A stretch of DNA of 64,000 nucleotides from Chloranthus sessilifolius (Eukaryota; Streptophyta; Magnoliopsida; Chloranthales; Chloranthaceae), in contig CM037593.1 of assembly GCA_021018995.1 (NCBI GenBank), positions 34,857,810-34,921,809 of the forward strand, written 5' to 3'. Made by a program: the position numbers and the translations under genes. A model generated the notes under the pieces. It was given only the letters and a program-made list of their open reading frames with translations. It had not been told where the DNA came from and did no database searches. Positions 21,661 through 31,775 of this stretch are shown in pieces. The first letter of the stretch is position 1, and each line of letters opens with the position of its first letter.

Positions 21661-22230
21661 ATGCTCAACTTCTATTGCACTAACAACATGGCTGAGTACG
21701 AAGCTTGTGCCATTAGTTTACAGGCGGTTCTCAATCTAAATATAACTCACCTTCGAGTGTTTGGTGATTCCTAGTTGATCATATGCCAGACAAATGGAGA
21801 TCGGAAGACAAAAGATAAGAAATTGATCCCTTACCATGAGCACCTCGAGGATCTGATAGCTTGCTTCCAGGTCGTGACATTCTCATATGGTAGCTTGCTT
21901 CCTCGAGATTGGAAGACAAGAGATGAGAAACTGATCCCTTACCATGAGCGCCTCGAGGATCCGATAGCTTGCTTCTAGCACCTCGAAAATCTGATAGCTC
22001 AACTTTCCTTGCACTAACAACATGGCTAAGTACGAAGCTTGTGCCGCTAGTTTGCAGGCAACTCTTGATCTAAATATAACTCACCTTCGAGTGTTTGGTG
22101 ATTCCCAGTTAATCATATGCCAGACGAATGGAGATTAGAAGATAAAAGATGAGAAACTGATCCCTTACCATGAGCACCTCGAGGATCTGATAGCTTGCTT
22201 CCAGGACGTGACATTCTCATATGTCCCCCA
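21661..22230 (+). pseudogene. Archaeal-type RNase H of Tat, partly duplicated
   Basis: TNNMAEYEACAISLQAVLNLNITHLRVFGDS at 21681-21770 is the second, archaeal-type RNase H typical of Tat elements. The block from about 21670 to 21890 is repeated at about 22000-22225 (same words 334 bp later), and a third partial copy lies at 21905-21978 (AAACTGATCCCTTACCATGAG). The first copy has a stop at GDS-stop-LII. The classic RNase H that should lie between RT and this domain is missing. Confidence 0.8.
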
Positions 22231-23577
22231 AATAAGGAACCGCTTTGCCGATGCATTAGCCACTTTGGCATCAATAATTAAAATCCCGTATGGTGCTGAG
22301 ATGAAGCTGATCATGATCGAGCAAAGGAATGAGCCGTCCTTCTACCTCCAGATTGAGGAACTTACAAAGCCGGATGATGAGCCACCTTGGTTCTCAGATA
22401 TCAAGAATTTTCTCAAGACACTAACTTTCCCAGAGGGTACGTCCAAGACAGACCGACGAACCATTCAACGCCTAGCGGCAGGCTACGTCATTTGCGGGGA
22501 ATGCCTTTACAAGCGATCCTACAATAATATCTTGCTCAGGTGCCTTACAGAAAGTGAAGCGATCAATATTATGAAGGAGATCCACGAAGGAGTATATGGA
22601 GCCCACGTCAGCGCTCACATGCTCGCTAAGAAAATTCTATGGCAGGGATACTTTTAGACTATTATGGAATCAGATTGCTATAAACATGTTCAGAAATACT
22701 ACAAGTGTCAAGAACACTCTAGTCTGATACACGCTCTGCCATCGATCTTCACTGCATGACCACTCCTTGGCCATTTGCTACCTGGGGCCTTGATGTCGTC
22801 GAAATGATTAATCTGAAAGCATCAAATGGACATCGATTCATTCTCGTCACCATTGAATACTTCACCAAGTGGGTAGAAGCGGCATCATATGCCAACATCA
22901 CGGCCCGTCATGTCGAGAAGTTTCTCAAGAGTAATATCGTGTGCTTATTTGGAATACCCAAGGATATTATCAAGGACAATGACACAAATAAGCGCATTCG
23001 AGCCTTCTGCGAGCAATACAAAATCAAGCACCATCGCTCGTCCCCTTATTGACCTTAAACCAATGGAGTCGTAGAAGCTGCGAACAAGACAGTCGTCCGC
23101 ATCTTTGAGAAAATGATCGTCACTTATCGAGATTGGAGCGAAATGCTATCATTTGCTTTTTGGGTCTACAGAACGTTGATTTGTACCACTACAGGGGCAA
23201 CACCATTCTCCCTTGTGTATGGAACCGAGGCCGTCCTACCGGTCGAAGTTGAAGTACCCTCGCTTCGAATCCTCATGGAATCAGGCTTACCCAAAGCAGA
23301 GAGAAAGAGATCCCGCTTTGAACAATTAAACTTATTAGACAAGAAGAGATTTCTAGCCTTGTGTCATACTCAAGTTTACCAAGGGAAAATCGCACGCGCT
23401 TACAATAAGCGTGTCCGTGGTTGAGATTTCAAGCCGAACTGGGAAGGACCTACGTCGTCTAAGAAGTGCTACCTGGATATGCCATTCGCCTTTCCACCAT
23501 GGATGGAGATCATCTTCCTGAGCCGAGCTCATCAATGCTGGATACGTCTGAAGGTTCTACTCTTAGTATATCACGAT
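22208..23577 (+). pseudogene. Tat integrase
   Basis: N-terminal spacer with NRFADALATLASI, then the zinc-binding region (EIHEGVYGAHVSAHMLAKKILWQGYF and a degraded CYKHVQKYYKCQ). The core reads TPWPFATWGLDVVEMI, ASNGHRFILVTIEYFTKWVEA, then IPKDIIKDNDT and TNGVVEAANKTVVRIFEKM, so the expected D, D and E residues can be placed. The tail has VYGTEAVLPVEVEVPSLRIL. Stops at about 22657 and 23050-23070, and a frame change around 22740. Confidence 0.85.
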
Positions 23578-24149
23578 AAGGTAAGTGTTGGTGAAACAAA
23601 TACGTGACTGCTTAAGAACCCCCCAAAATAGGCCATCATTCTAAGGTCAGTAGCTAAAAAGCATCCCCAAAAATGATGGCATCCGTTACTACCCCATTAG
23701 AGCCTAGGCCTTTCTTTCAATAAACTCATTCCCTGAAAAGGAAAAAGTGTGTAAAATCAAAATCCAAAAAATTGGAAAAGCCAAACCTAAAAAAAAAAGA
23801 GAGATAAAACAAAGAAAAAATAAAAAGTATATGGGGCATGTACAGTAAAATCCCCTAAGGAGGCAGTATGTTGTGAAAGATTAAGCCATATCAAGGAAAC
23901 CCACTTAGCCCAGCATACCTTCAAATCCTAACCTAACCCATGGCCAAGCTACACCCTAAACAAAACTCTCTGTTTAGGTTCATAAGCAGTCATAGTATCT
24001 GTTAAGTCAACACAAGCCGAGTTGTGAGACGACACCGGAACCTCATCTGACCGGCTATGACAGAATCGGCGTTGTGGCTCTTGAAAAAGTAAAAGAAATA
24101 AAAAAGGAAAAAATAAAATAAAAATATAAGCTCAAAGCAAGATGGACAT

Positions 24150-24280
24150 GGTGAAAACCCGAAAGGGCACTACGAGTAAAAACAGCGAGTTTGTATGGAC
24201 CAGGTGAAAATCTGAAAGGGCGCTTGGGGTAAGAGAGCTAAACCCATGGATGTGGTGAAAACCCGAAAGGGCGTCACAGG
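24150..24280 (+). repeat. Three about 50 bp repeats in Tat 3' region
   Basis: GGTGAAAACCCGAAAGGG starts at 24150 and 24253 and as GGTGAAAATCTGAAAGGG at 24203 (spacing 53 and 50 bp), each followed by a G-rich tail and A-rich spacer. Related lone words occur upstream and downstream. Confidence 0.7.
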
Positions 24281-24917
24281 TAAAAAGAGGGAAAAAAACT
24301 GACACGACGGACCCACCTTGGGCGTTGTGAGCAAAAGAGTTTTAAAAGAAATTTTTTAGAAAGGAAAGGTTCGAAATGATTAATGAAATTGATGTTGGAG
24401 GAGCCCTCCTGGTTACTCCCCCCGATCCCCTTTTTTCGGCTGGGCGGCTCATGTTAGTTCAAATCGGGCCCCGACCAGAATTGCCTTTGTGAAACTATTT
24501 TGTCAAACGTATGACCCAAGGTAAGGAGAAAGGCTTGAATCGATCCAAAGGGATTGACGTTCCAGTCTTGGTGAAGATGATGAAACTCACCCAGACCCGA
24601 CCAGTTCAAAGGGGGTTCAACCATGCTCAAAGAGGGACCCGAGATCTCACCTGGTGATTAAGGCACCACACCCAAAAAAAACACACAAAACAAAAGAATA
24701 AAAAAGAGAAGTCTTTGTAAATATAATCGATTTTTACAACTGTCTCGTTTGCACCACATCCCAAAAAATAGCCGGTGTGATGCCTAGCTTTCTTTCTTTC
24801 TTTTTACAAAAGCAGAAAAAAATAAAAACATAAAGAAAATATATATACCAAAAAGTGTGTACCTGTAAAGGGGTTTCTTACACCCCTTTTCTGTGTATTT
24901 GATCTGCGTAAAAAGTT

Positions 24918-25274
24918 ATGTGCAGGAAGGAATCAACGGCCCAGCTCGCGCTTCAAGGCATTAATTTCAGCGCGAAAACCATCCTCCTGGACATTCTGCT
25001 CGGTCAACCAATGACCATGCAAGCTCTAATACCTCTTCCGAGAAGCATTAGTAGCTCCAAGGGCAACACTCAAAGATCCTTTCAGACGAAGGACCTTGCT
25101 CTCTGCTATCCCTGCTCTAACTTTCTCTTGTGCTAAAAGCTCGTGCAGGACCCTCTTCTCATCGATCAACAACTCAATGTGGGCTCGGAGCAACATTTCT
25201 TTCTTCGGCCAAGGACCTCCCATGTCAATACTCTCTACCTGATCTAGATGATCAGCAGCAGGCTGCTCAGCCAA
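24918..25274 (-). pseudogene. Antisense coiled-coil ORF in Tat 3' region
   Basis: Minus-strand frame from 25274 to 25026, 82 codons, rich in E, L, K, R and A with heptad-like spacing (ELLIDEKRVLHELLAQEKV, AGIAESKVLRLKGSL), so a coiled coil is likely. After a one-base shift near 25030 the same character continues to about 24930 (EDGFRAEINALKRELG). It is read against the element's own genes. Tat-lineage elements are known to carry extra ORFs, some antisense, of unknown role; I cannot assign this one to a family. No start context or promoter was recognised, and the N-terminal part may have been lost. Confidence 0.45.
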
Positions 25275-26261
25275 TAGCCAAGCCTCATACTCAAGGGAAG
25301 ACTGAACTGAACCTCCCTACTCCATATCACACATCAGCGTCAACTGATGTGTCTCCCAAAGAGCAGCAACCCAATCCACATCCCCAGAGTACCCCCTAGA
25401 AAAGATCAAGTCATATAGAGGGGGTTTTGCCTCGCAAGGCACCTACTAAGAGCAGCCGAACTGACACAAGACCCGAAATGGGAAATAAAAGATGCTGCCA
25501 GTCAATCCTAGGAGTGTGATGCCCTTATGGTCTTTAGAACGAACTATTGGGAAGGACTGGTCCAACCAAGGAAGCCTCTATATCAGCTCGACGTCGGTCA
25601 ACCAAAGCTTTAAAGCTGATGAATCGCCCTGCGGAAGCAAGTGACACCTACCCAAAAAGCATCGAGCCACCCCACCTCGAACGATGTAAAAATATGGCAC
25701 GGGTCCCAAGATAGCGAGATGCTCACCTAATCAGACCTAAAGTAGCAAAGGACATCCCCCCTCTCTTCGTTTTGTTACTCCTAGCAGATGCACCTGCTCT
25801 CAAACGACATGTCAATCCTTATTCGTCTTGCCCGAGAAGCCGCGCTAGAATAAAGTAGATCAAGATCAGTAGGCATCCCGATCCAACATAGAAAAATGTG
25901 AAAAAGACCAAAAAAATATAAAAAAATCCCACATAAAAAACCAAAAAATTTACATAAAATAATAAAATAATTTGCATAAAATGATAGAATAATTCACATA
26001 AAATGATAGCTATAAAAAAATAATAATAAAAATAAAAATATCATATAAAATGATAACTTAAAAAGATAAAGAAAATCTCAAAAATAATTCGCATACAATA
26101 ATAAAAGTAATATAGTGAGAAAATCACATGAAATGATAACTTAAAATCCAAAAAAATCACATAAAATGATAGATCCAAAATAAAAAAATCACATAAAAAG
26201 ATAAACGTAAAAAGTCAAAAAATTCTCACATAAAATAACAAAAAATGTGTGTGATGAAAAA

Positions 26262-27359
26262 CAGCGCGTACTCCTAAAAAATATTGCGATATCCATTCTC
26301 TCCTCTCGAGTAGTCGTGCTAAATAAATTTTGAGATTAATGGGTTCGCCTAAAGACCTCAAACTCTGCTTCAAGCAGGGACACCCGTGACAAGTTAAGTG
26401 AGGCGGTCTCTGCCTCATATAATTGGACACACAGCGACGCATATGGGTGCTCCGTTGAGGTAAAATGTCAATATTTTATCAACAACACAACTGCGCTATA
26501 GTAACGTCTTAAGTCTAAGGTTTGCCTTAGATCTTTGGATCCTACTTAAAAATAGGAGCAACTGTGCCAATCCCGATCAAGCGGACAATGTTTTGACCGG
26601 ATTGATGCCATTGCTAAATTTTTTAGCTAAGCGCTCAGTCTTTGGATTCATAGGAACGTGAGTGTCTAACTTCAGATTCACCACGAGCTATTTTCGGAGG
26701 TGTGGACACTTGGTTTGCGCAGTCTGGGCGTGCGCACTATGGGGTTTGAGGTCCGGGTAACTTCGTTATAAAAGATCAATCATTAGTTAAGACCAACATA
26801 TTGAAAATGAAACTACATATCAATCAACTACGTGTAAACATGCATACAGAAGGGTTTATTTCCCTTATTTTTGCAGGCTTAAAACCTATATTGGCATGGT
26901 ATCCCTGTAAAGTGTACGCCTTGCGTCTGGGTATTCGCAGGATGGTCATTTGTTCTCATAAATTATACCCAGATGAGATATGGGTCGAGACTTCCATCGC
27001 CTTTTGTTGCTTATCGCCCTTAATGGGTGCATATTTATGCAAAGTTAAATAATCTGTAAGATCATTGTCAGCAGAGACCATGATTGGATGTCTCCCTTCA
27101 GGGGCACCCGATTTTGGTTGGATTTGTTCGGTGTTATTTGAGGTTGCATACTCTTGGTCATGATGATTGGGGGCACGTTAAAAAAATAGCACACACTCCA
27201 AAAAAGCGTTGCAACCTCTGCTCGCTCCGCTCGGTTAGTCGTGCTAAATAAACATCGAGATCAGTGGGTCCACCCAAAGACCTCGAACCCCGCTTCGAGG
27301 GGGGGCACCCGTGACTAGTCAAATGAGGCGGTCAATGCCTCGTGTGATTGGACATAGAC
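26262..27359 (+). repeat. Direct duplication of about 175 bp, copies 925 bp apart
   Basis: Copy 1 at 26262-26434 and copy 2 at 27187-27359 share TAGTCGTGCTAAATAA, ACCTCRAACYCYGCTTC, GGCACCCGTGAC and GAGGCGGTC. They are about 80 percent alike by eye. The spacer between them is unrelated to the repeats. Confidence 0.75.
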
Positions 27360-27742
27360 TCTGGAACCTTGCGTGCTTGCGTTGCACTTATCTCTGAATG
27401 TGGGTCGATCACCCTCCTTATTTACGAAGCTGTTGTATTCAGAATGAACCTTGAACATCAAACTCTTTCAAAATATCTCGAGAAGCAACCATTTTTCCTA
27501 GCTATTGGGCTTTTGCAACTCATTTTCCACCTCGGTTATGTCCAGCAATGTCGCTCAGTGCTTGGGGACCGATTACCTTGAGAAACGACTATTTTTCTCG
27601 ACATACAGGGCTTTCATTTTCTCACCATATTACTCATCTGATGCTTAAAGTTTGTTCTGAATGTAGCGAACCCACCAGTAATGCCTTGAGCCTCTTCGAA
27701 TGTCTCTTTTCTTTGACATTCGATTATTTGTGATCGGATACC

Positions 27743-27751
27743 AAAGAGGGG
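27743..27751 (+). other. Polypurine tract of Tat element
   Basis: AAAGAGGGG a few bases before the 3' LTR start TGTAG at 27756; this is the expected plus-strand primer position. Confidence 0.75.
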
Positions 27752-28139
27752 CATTTGTAGACACCCAAATTTGGCCCAAGGCCCGATCGAGACACATTTC
27801 CAGAGAGGCGCATCTTCGAGCTTTTGATGGCATATATGGAATCCTTAGGAACCCTTCTAAAACCTTAGGAGCCATCCCCAAACCTTTAGGAATCACCCTA
27901 GATCTCTTAAGAATCTTCCCGAACCTAAACCTAGTTTTCCTGAGTAATGAATGAAGAGTGGTGCACCAAGACTAGCTGTGATCTTCTACTATAATCGAAT
28001 CATATACCATTGAAAAGTAGAAGTCCTCAGCTTTCCAACGGGCTAAGAATCGCCCCAATCGGAGTTGCGTACGCAAAGATATCGCATGCCGAACCCGAGG
28101 GGTAAAATAGTAAATTCAAGAGAACTCTCTGAGGGATTT

Positions 28140-28259
28140 GGCGCAACTAATAGTTGCACCAATTATAGGTGGGGTCCCCCCATGGGAAGTCGACTTCCCA
28201 AAGCTACTGTGCTCCATTGTTTTACTGTATATATGTTTGGCGCAACTATTAGTTGCGCC
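28140..28259. repeat. Palindrome pair in U3 of Tat 3' LTR
   Basis: 28239-28259 is a perfect palindrome: arms GGCGCAACTA and TAGTTGCGCC around one T. 28140-28160 is the same with one arm base changed (GGCGCAACTA, A, TAGTTGCACC). They lie about 280-400 bp upstream of the TATA box. Confidence 0.85.
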
Positions 28260-28541
28260 AGGCATATAAACAGTAACCTAAGTTTTTTGCCTCAAATTTT
28301 GAGATTAGGGATTGACTTGTTGACCATCTTAACCTTTGGGATATATTTTGCTAGTTTTGTTGTACCTATTTACTATCTATGTGCAACTCCTTAAGTGGTT
28401 TAAAGCCTCACCCTATCATCCACCATTGGAGCAACTCTTCATTTTTCAAGGCTCCAAAAATCTTAGGAAACCTTAAATTGTCCATTACCTAATTGCTAAA
28501 CCCAATTAGCCTCTAAGCACTCTCCTAACACCTCTTTTTCC

Positions 28542-28550
28542 TATAAATAG
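28542..28550 (+). promoter_or_regulatory. TATA box of Tat LTR
   Basis: TATAAATAG in CCTATAAATAGAGAGGCAC, a strong plant TATA context. The equivalent segment is deleted from the 5' LTR. Confidence 0.7.
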
Positions 28551-29251
28551 AGAGGCACCCCCCTTGCAAATGGCTTGAAAAAATTTACAATTAAGAGATT
28601 AAGGAGTCCCTTCTCTCTCTCTTCTAGTGCACCATTCCCATACAAATTCCAGAACTTTAAAAAACCTTTTAAACCTGAGCATTTCTTCCATAAGCTCTAG
28701 GTTAAACCTGAGCATTTCTTCCATAACTCTTAGCTAGTAAGCCATAAGAGTTAGAACCCCATTTCTCATCATACAAGCCTTCAAAAGCTCACCAAAGAAA
28801 GTCAGCGCAAGGCTCCACAGCGGTGCAACAAGGGCCCGAGAGCTCCAGCTCTCCCCTCTATTCCTCTACCTTCTCGGTTATTCCTCCATCCTCCCATTTG
28901 TGCCATTACGCCGCCGAATTTTTAGTAGAAACGGAGGGGCACAAACAGGATTTTAAGACCCATTTGGACAAGAGGAAGCTTTTTTCATTTCTTTTATATT
29001 ATTTTTGCTTTGACCATAAGTAGAGACCGCATTAAGCGGGTTGATTGGGTGCTTAACACATTCCCAATCGATAATCGAAGCCCCTACCCAAGAGCCTTTG
29101 GCGTAGACCGGATTCAGAGTCATATTTGTGACACTTTGGTACTTATAAAAATTATCTAAGTTTTATGAGACACCAAAAGCTCCAGGTGGCGACTCTATAT
29201 TTTTCATTAGTGAGCGCATCGTCTCGACGGGATCGTTAAAAATCTCTAAGC

Positions 29252-29253
<2 letters not shown>

Positions 29254-29307
<54 letters not shown>
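29254..29307. repeat. TA microsatellite
   Basis: About 26 TA units between the Tat 3' LTR and the left inverted repeat of the next element. ORFs over this tract (repeated IY) are not real. Confidence 0.9.
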
Positions 29308-29312
<5 letters not shown>

Positions 29313-30319
29313 ATGGAGAAAATGCGTCCAGGCATAGAGATATCTCTGTGCCAATTGATATGGGCGCGACACGTAACGCCTTTTTTGTGAAGGATGGCAT
29401 GGGGCTCATTTTACTAACTAGGGTTAAACTTTTAAAATATTTTAAAAGTTACATTCACTTTCAGCCGTCATTCTTGACATTTTTAGAAGTCCTTTTAAAG
29501 TCTCTTTTTTCTCTCAAGTGTCAGATGTACTTTTTCAGGTATGTTTTACTAAATAAATTGAATGCCCGGTAGCGAAGTGCTAACACCTCAAAATCGAAGC
29601 GCGGCACCACGGCGCCGAAGTGCCAGCACCGGGGTGTCGATGCCTTTATATTGAGGTGTGGATGCTTTGCTAAAAAACAAAAACAGGGCACCGATGCCTC
29701 TATATCGAGGTGTCGGCGCTTCGATAATATATACATACATATATATATATATCGAAACGTCGGCACCTCGATATAGAGGCGCCGACACCCCTAAAATGAG
29801 GGTCGACACCCCTTTGCTGTTATTTTTATTCGGTGCCCTTGAAACGACGCACCGACACCCCTAAAATGAGGCGCTGACACCCTAAATTTTTATTTTTAGC
29901 GAAGAGCCGGTACCTCTATATAAAGGCGTCGATGCTCCTAAAACAAGGCTCCGACACCTAGGTGTTGGCGCCCATGCACCAGGGTACCAGTGCTTCGCCA
30001 CTGAGGTGCCAGCGCCTCGCTATCAGGGTGTCGGCGCTTCGTTTTAAGGGTGTCGGCACTTCGCTGCCAAGGTGTTAGTGCTTCGCTACCTAAAAAGTAG
30101 GTCTGATACTTTCTTGGAAAGATGAGAGAAGAAAAAGAAAAGAAAGAGACTTTAAAAAAATAAAAAATGGCAGCTGGAAAGGTATTTAACTTTTAAAATA
30201 TTTTAAAAGTGTAGCCCTGGTTAGTAAAGTGTCACCCATCACTTCACAAAAAAATGCTACGTGTCACGCCCATATCAATAAGCGCAGAGATATCTCTACA
30301 CCTGGGCGCATATCCCATG

Positions 30320-30322
<3 letters not shown>
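29308..30322. mobile_element. Non-autonomous DNA transposon with about 140 bp inverted repeats
   Basis: Left TIR 29308-29451 and right TIR 30186-30322 are inverted copies sharing GCG(T/C)CCAGG, TAGAGATATCTCTG, TTGATATGGGCG, GACACGTA, TTTTTTGTGAAG and ACTTTTAAAATATTTTAAAA. Long TIRs suggest a Mutator-like element, but no target duplication can be read because both ends abut TA or CT/TA microsatellites. The centre (29452-30185) has no coding sequence and is filled by a short motif array. Confidence 0.8.
29562..30105. repeat. GGTGTCGGCGCTTCG motif array inside the TIR element
   Basis: More than fifteen variants of GGTGTCGGCGCTTCG and its complement CGAAGCGCCGACACC in 540 bp, with CTCGATATAGAGG palindromes between some. 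Pairs in opposite orientation could form hairpins (29700-29790). The array is GC-rich against AT-rich TIRs. Confidence 0.75.

Positions 30323-30383
<61 letters not shown>
30320..30383. repeat. CT then TA microsatellite
   Basis: About 16 CT units followed by about 14 TA units, directly at the right end of the TIR element. Confidence 0.9.
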
Positions 30384-30386
<3 letters not shown>

Positions 30387-30972
30387 GGAGCTACGGGACA
30401 CTCCCTATAAGCAGAGCATTTTGGCACTACTCACAAGTTCATTGGACGCCACATGACGTCTAATTCGATGATTTGGAGGGCAAAAAAGTTTTAAAAGACA
30501 AACTTGTTTTGTAAATTACATGCCCCATAACTATATTATCCAAACGGTTATTTTTGCGATCACATGCCACATGGCATGTGATCTAGCCCACGTGAGTAGT
30601 ACTTGAGCACTACTCTAGTGGGTACCAATCCTTTTCCCATATATAGATATGGAGAGGGTTAGGACTTGCCACTAGCAAATAATTCCTACACTATGCCAAA
30701 TCATATGCCTTGTGGGCATGTATTTTTTTTTTCAAAGTTCTTTTTTTAACTTTTTGACTATGTTTGATGGGTCAAAGATAAAGTAATGCACAACCAACTA
30801 GGTGCATTGATTTTAAGCATCTTTAACCATATTTTTAACGGTGCATATGCAACGGATAGAGCTCAATTTTTTTAGGTGACACCTTATTGTTATTATCCAA
30901 GTTGGCATCACACCCAATCCTCGTGATTGGTGCCATGTGTACCCAAATGGTCAGTGTAGTGTATAGTCATGG

Positions 30973-31002
<30 letters not shown>
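30384..31002. other. Spacer with a perfect 26 bp palindrome
   Basis: No gene. 30558-30583 is a perfect inverted repeat with 12 bp arms (GATCACATGCCA and TGGCATGTGATC) around CA. CATATATAGATATGGAGAGGG at about 30639 is TATA-like but no transcript feature follows. The segment ends in a TA microsatellite (30977-31002). Confidence 0.5.
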
Positions 31003-31003
<1 letters not shown>

Positions 31004-31300
31004 GGTCGGGGGGAGAATGCGCTCTGGCGTGGAGATATATCTGAGCCTGACCAATGTGAAGCAGACACGTGGAAAGTGTCTTTGACACTAACCATGGTTA
31101 GCCATAGTAAAGATATCTCTGAGATATCTTGCTGACAAAGATTACAAGGTAGGTAGCTTAGGCTACACCTGACAACAGGAAGGGATGGCAAAAGGAATGT
31201 CAAGTCTGAAAGTGACACCTTTTAGAGCGGTAAAAGAATTAAAAAGGTGCTCTCGCTACATCTCTCTCCATCCATCTTTGGCATCTCTCTCTCTCTCTCT
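31003..31300 (+). mobile_element. Second TIR-like end beside TA microsatellite, probable MULE 5' end
   Basis: Starts right after a TA repeat with TGGTCGGGGGGAGAATGCG then CTCTGGCGTGGAGATATATCTG and GACACGTGG, related to the left TIR of the 29308 element (GAAAATGCGTCCAGGCATAGAGATATCTCTG...GACACGTA). It is followed by a leader-like region and a FAR1-type coding remnant, so it may be the 5' end of a larger Mutator-like element cut off by the Tekay insertion at 32576. Inference from similarity and order. Confidence 0.5.
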
Positions 31301-31385
31301 CTCTTCGTTGAGGTTCTCAATCTCTCCGTCATAGGACAAAGAATAGTGATAATGAATAATCAACGGTAAGTGCTGAGTCGATATC

Positions 31386-31690
31386 AAAGTAATTTCACCT
31401 CAGCATAGCCGCATCATCGCTTCTTCTATGGAATGATTGAGCCTCAGCATACCCAGCATCATCACTTCTTCTATGAAGCGATTATGCAGAGATAATGGTC
31501 GTGTCATTGCTATTTTGTAAAGCGATTATGCCTCTATTTAGAAATGACTGTGCATCATTATTGCAGCGTCATTATTTTTTCTGTGAAGCAATTGCGCCTC
31601 AGTAATGAATTGATGTCACTTTCGAATTGAGGCACAATCGCTTCACAGAAAAAGTGATGGCGCTCAATAATGAAGTGATTGCACGATGGT
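31386..31690. repeat. CTTCACAGAA / TTCTGTGAAG motif array with a long hairpin
   Basis: Variants of TTCTATGAAGCGATTATGC and its complement recur about seven times. 31576-31601 and 31627-31652 form an inverted repeat (TTTTTCTGTGAAGC and GCTTCACAGAAAAA plus flanking CCTCA/TGAGG) with a 25 nt loop. It lies directly upstream of the FAR1-type remnant. Confidence 0.75.
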
Positions 31691-31775
31691 GAGGAAGCGA
31701 TAGCGATACACCTTATTTGCCCATTGTTGATCGATCTTTTCTTTTATTGTAAGGATTGTAATAGACTCATTAGGA

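Larger units (their letters stand above)
23578..27742 (+). other. 4.2 kb 3' untranslated region of Tat element
   Basis: No sense ORF with recognisable domain. Contents from left to right: a purine-rich tract (23740-23830); three GGTGAAAACCCGAAAGGG repeats (24150-24280); an antisense ORF (24918-25274); a 340 bp A/T-rich stretch with repeated CACATAAAATGATA (25900-26240); a directly repeated block (26262-26434 and 27187-27359). Long 3' regions with variable repeats are a known feature of Tat/Ogre elements. Confidence 0.65.
13521..29255 (+). mobile_element. Tat/Ogre-like Ty3/gypsy retrotransposon
   Basis: 15.7 kb plus-strand element with LTRs starting TGTAGACACCC at both ends, tRNA-Arg-like primer site, a long leader, an extra 5' ORF, gag, protease, RT, a second (archaeal-type) RNase H, integrase, a 4 kb 3' untranslated region, polypurine tract and 3' LTR. 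The extra 5' ORF, the archaeal-type RNase H and the long 3' region with repeats are hallmarks of the Tat lineage. Flanks are CATAT (13516-13520) and TATAT (29256-29260), probably a 5 bp duplication with one change, in a CT/TA microsatellite. All ORFs are broken. Confidence 0.9.
27756..29255 (+). repeat. 3' LTR of Tat element, full length
   Basis: 1500 bp from TGTAGACACCC to ...GCTGCA. It matches the 5' LTR over the first about 430 bp and the last about 45 bp. It contains two palindrome copies (28140-28160, 28239-28259), a TATA box (28542-28550) and a leader-like C/T-rich stretch after it. The last part also carries a primer-site-like GGCGACTCTA (29188-29197). Confidence 0.9.

Noticed and set aside
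29163-30463. Frames with long IYIYIY or SLSLSL runs
   Set aside because: Translations of TA and CT microsatellites.
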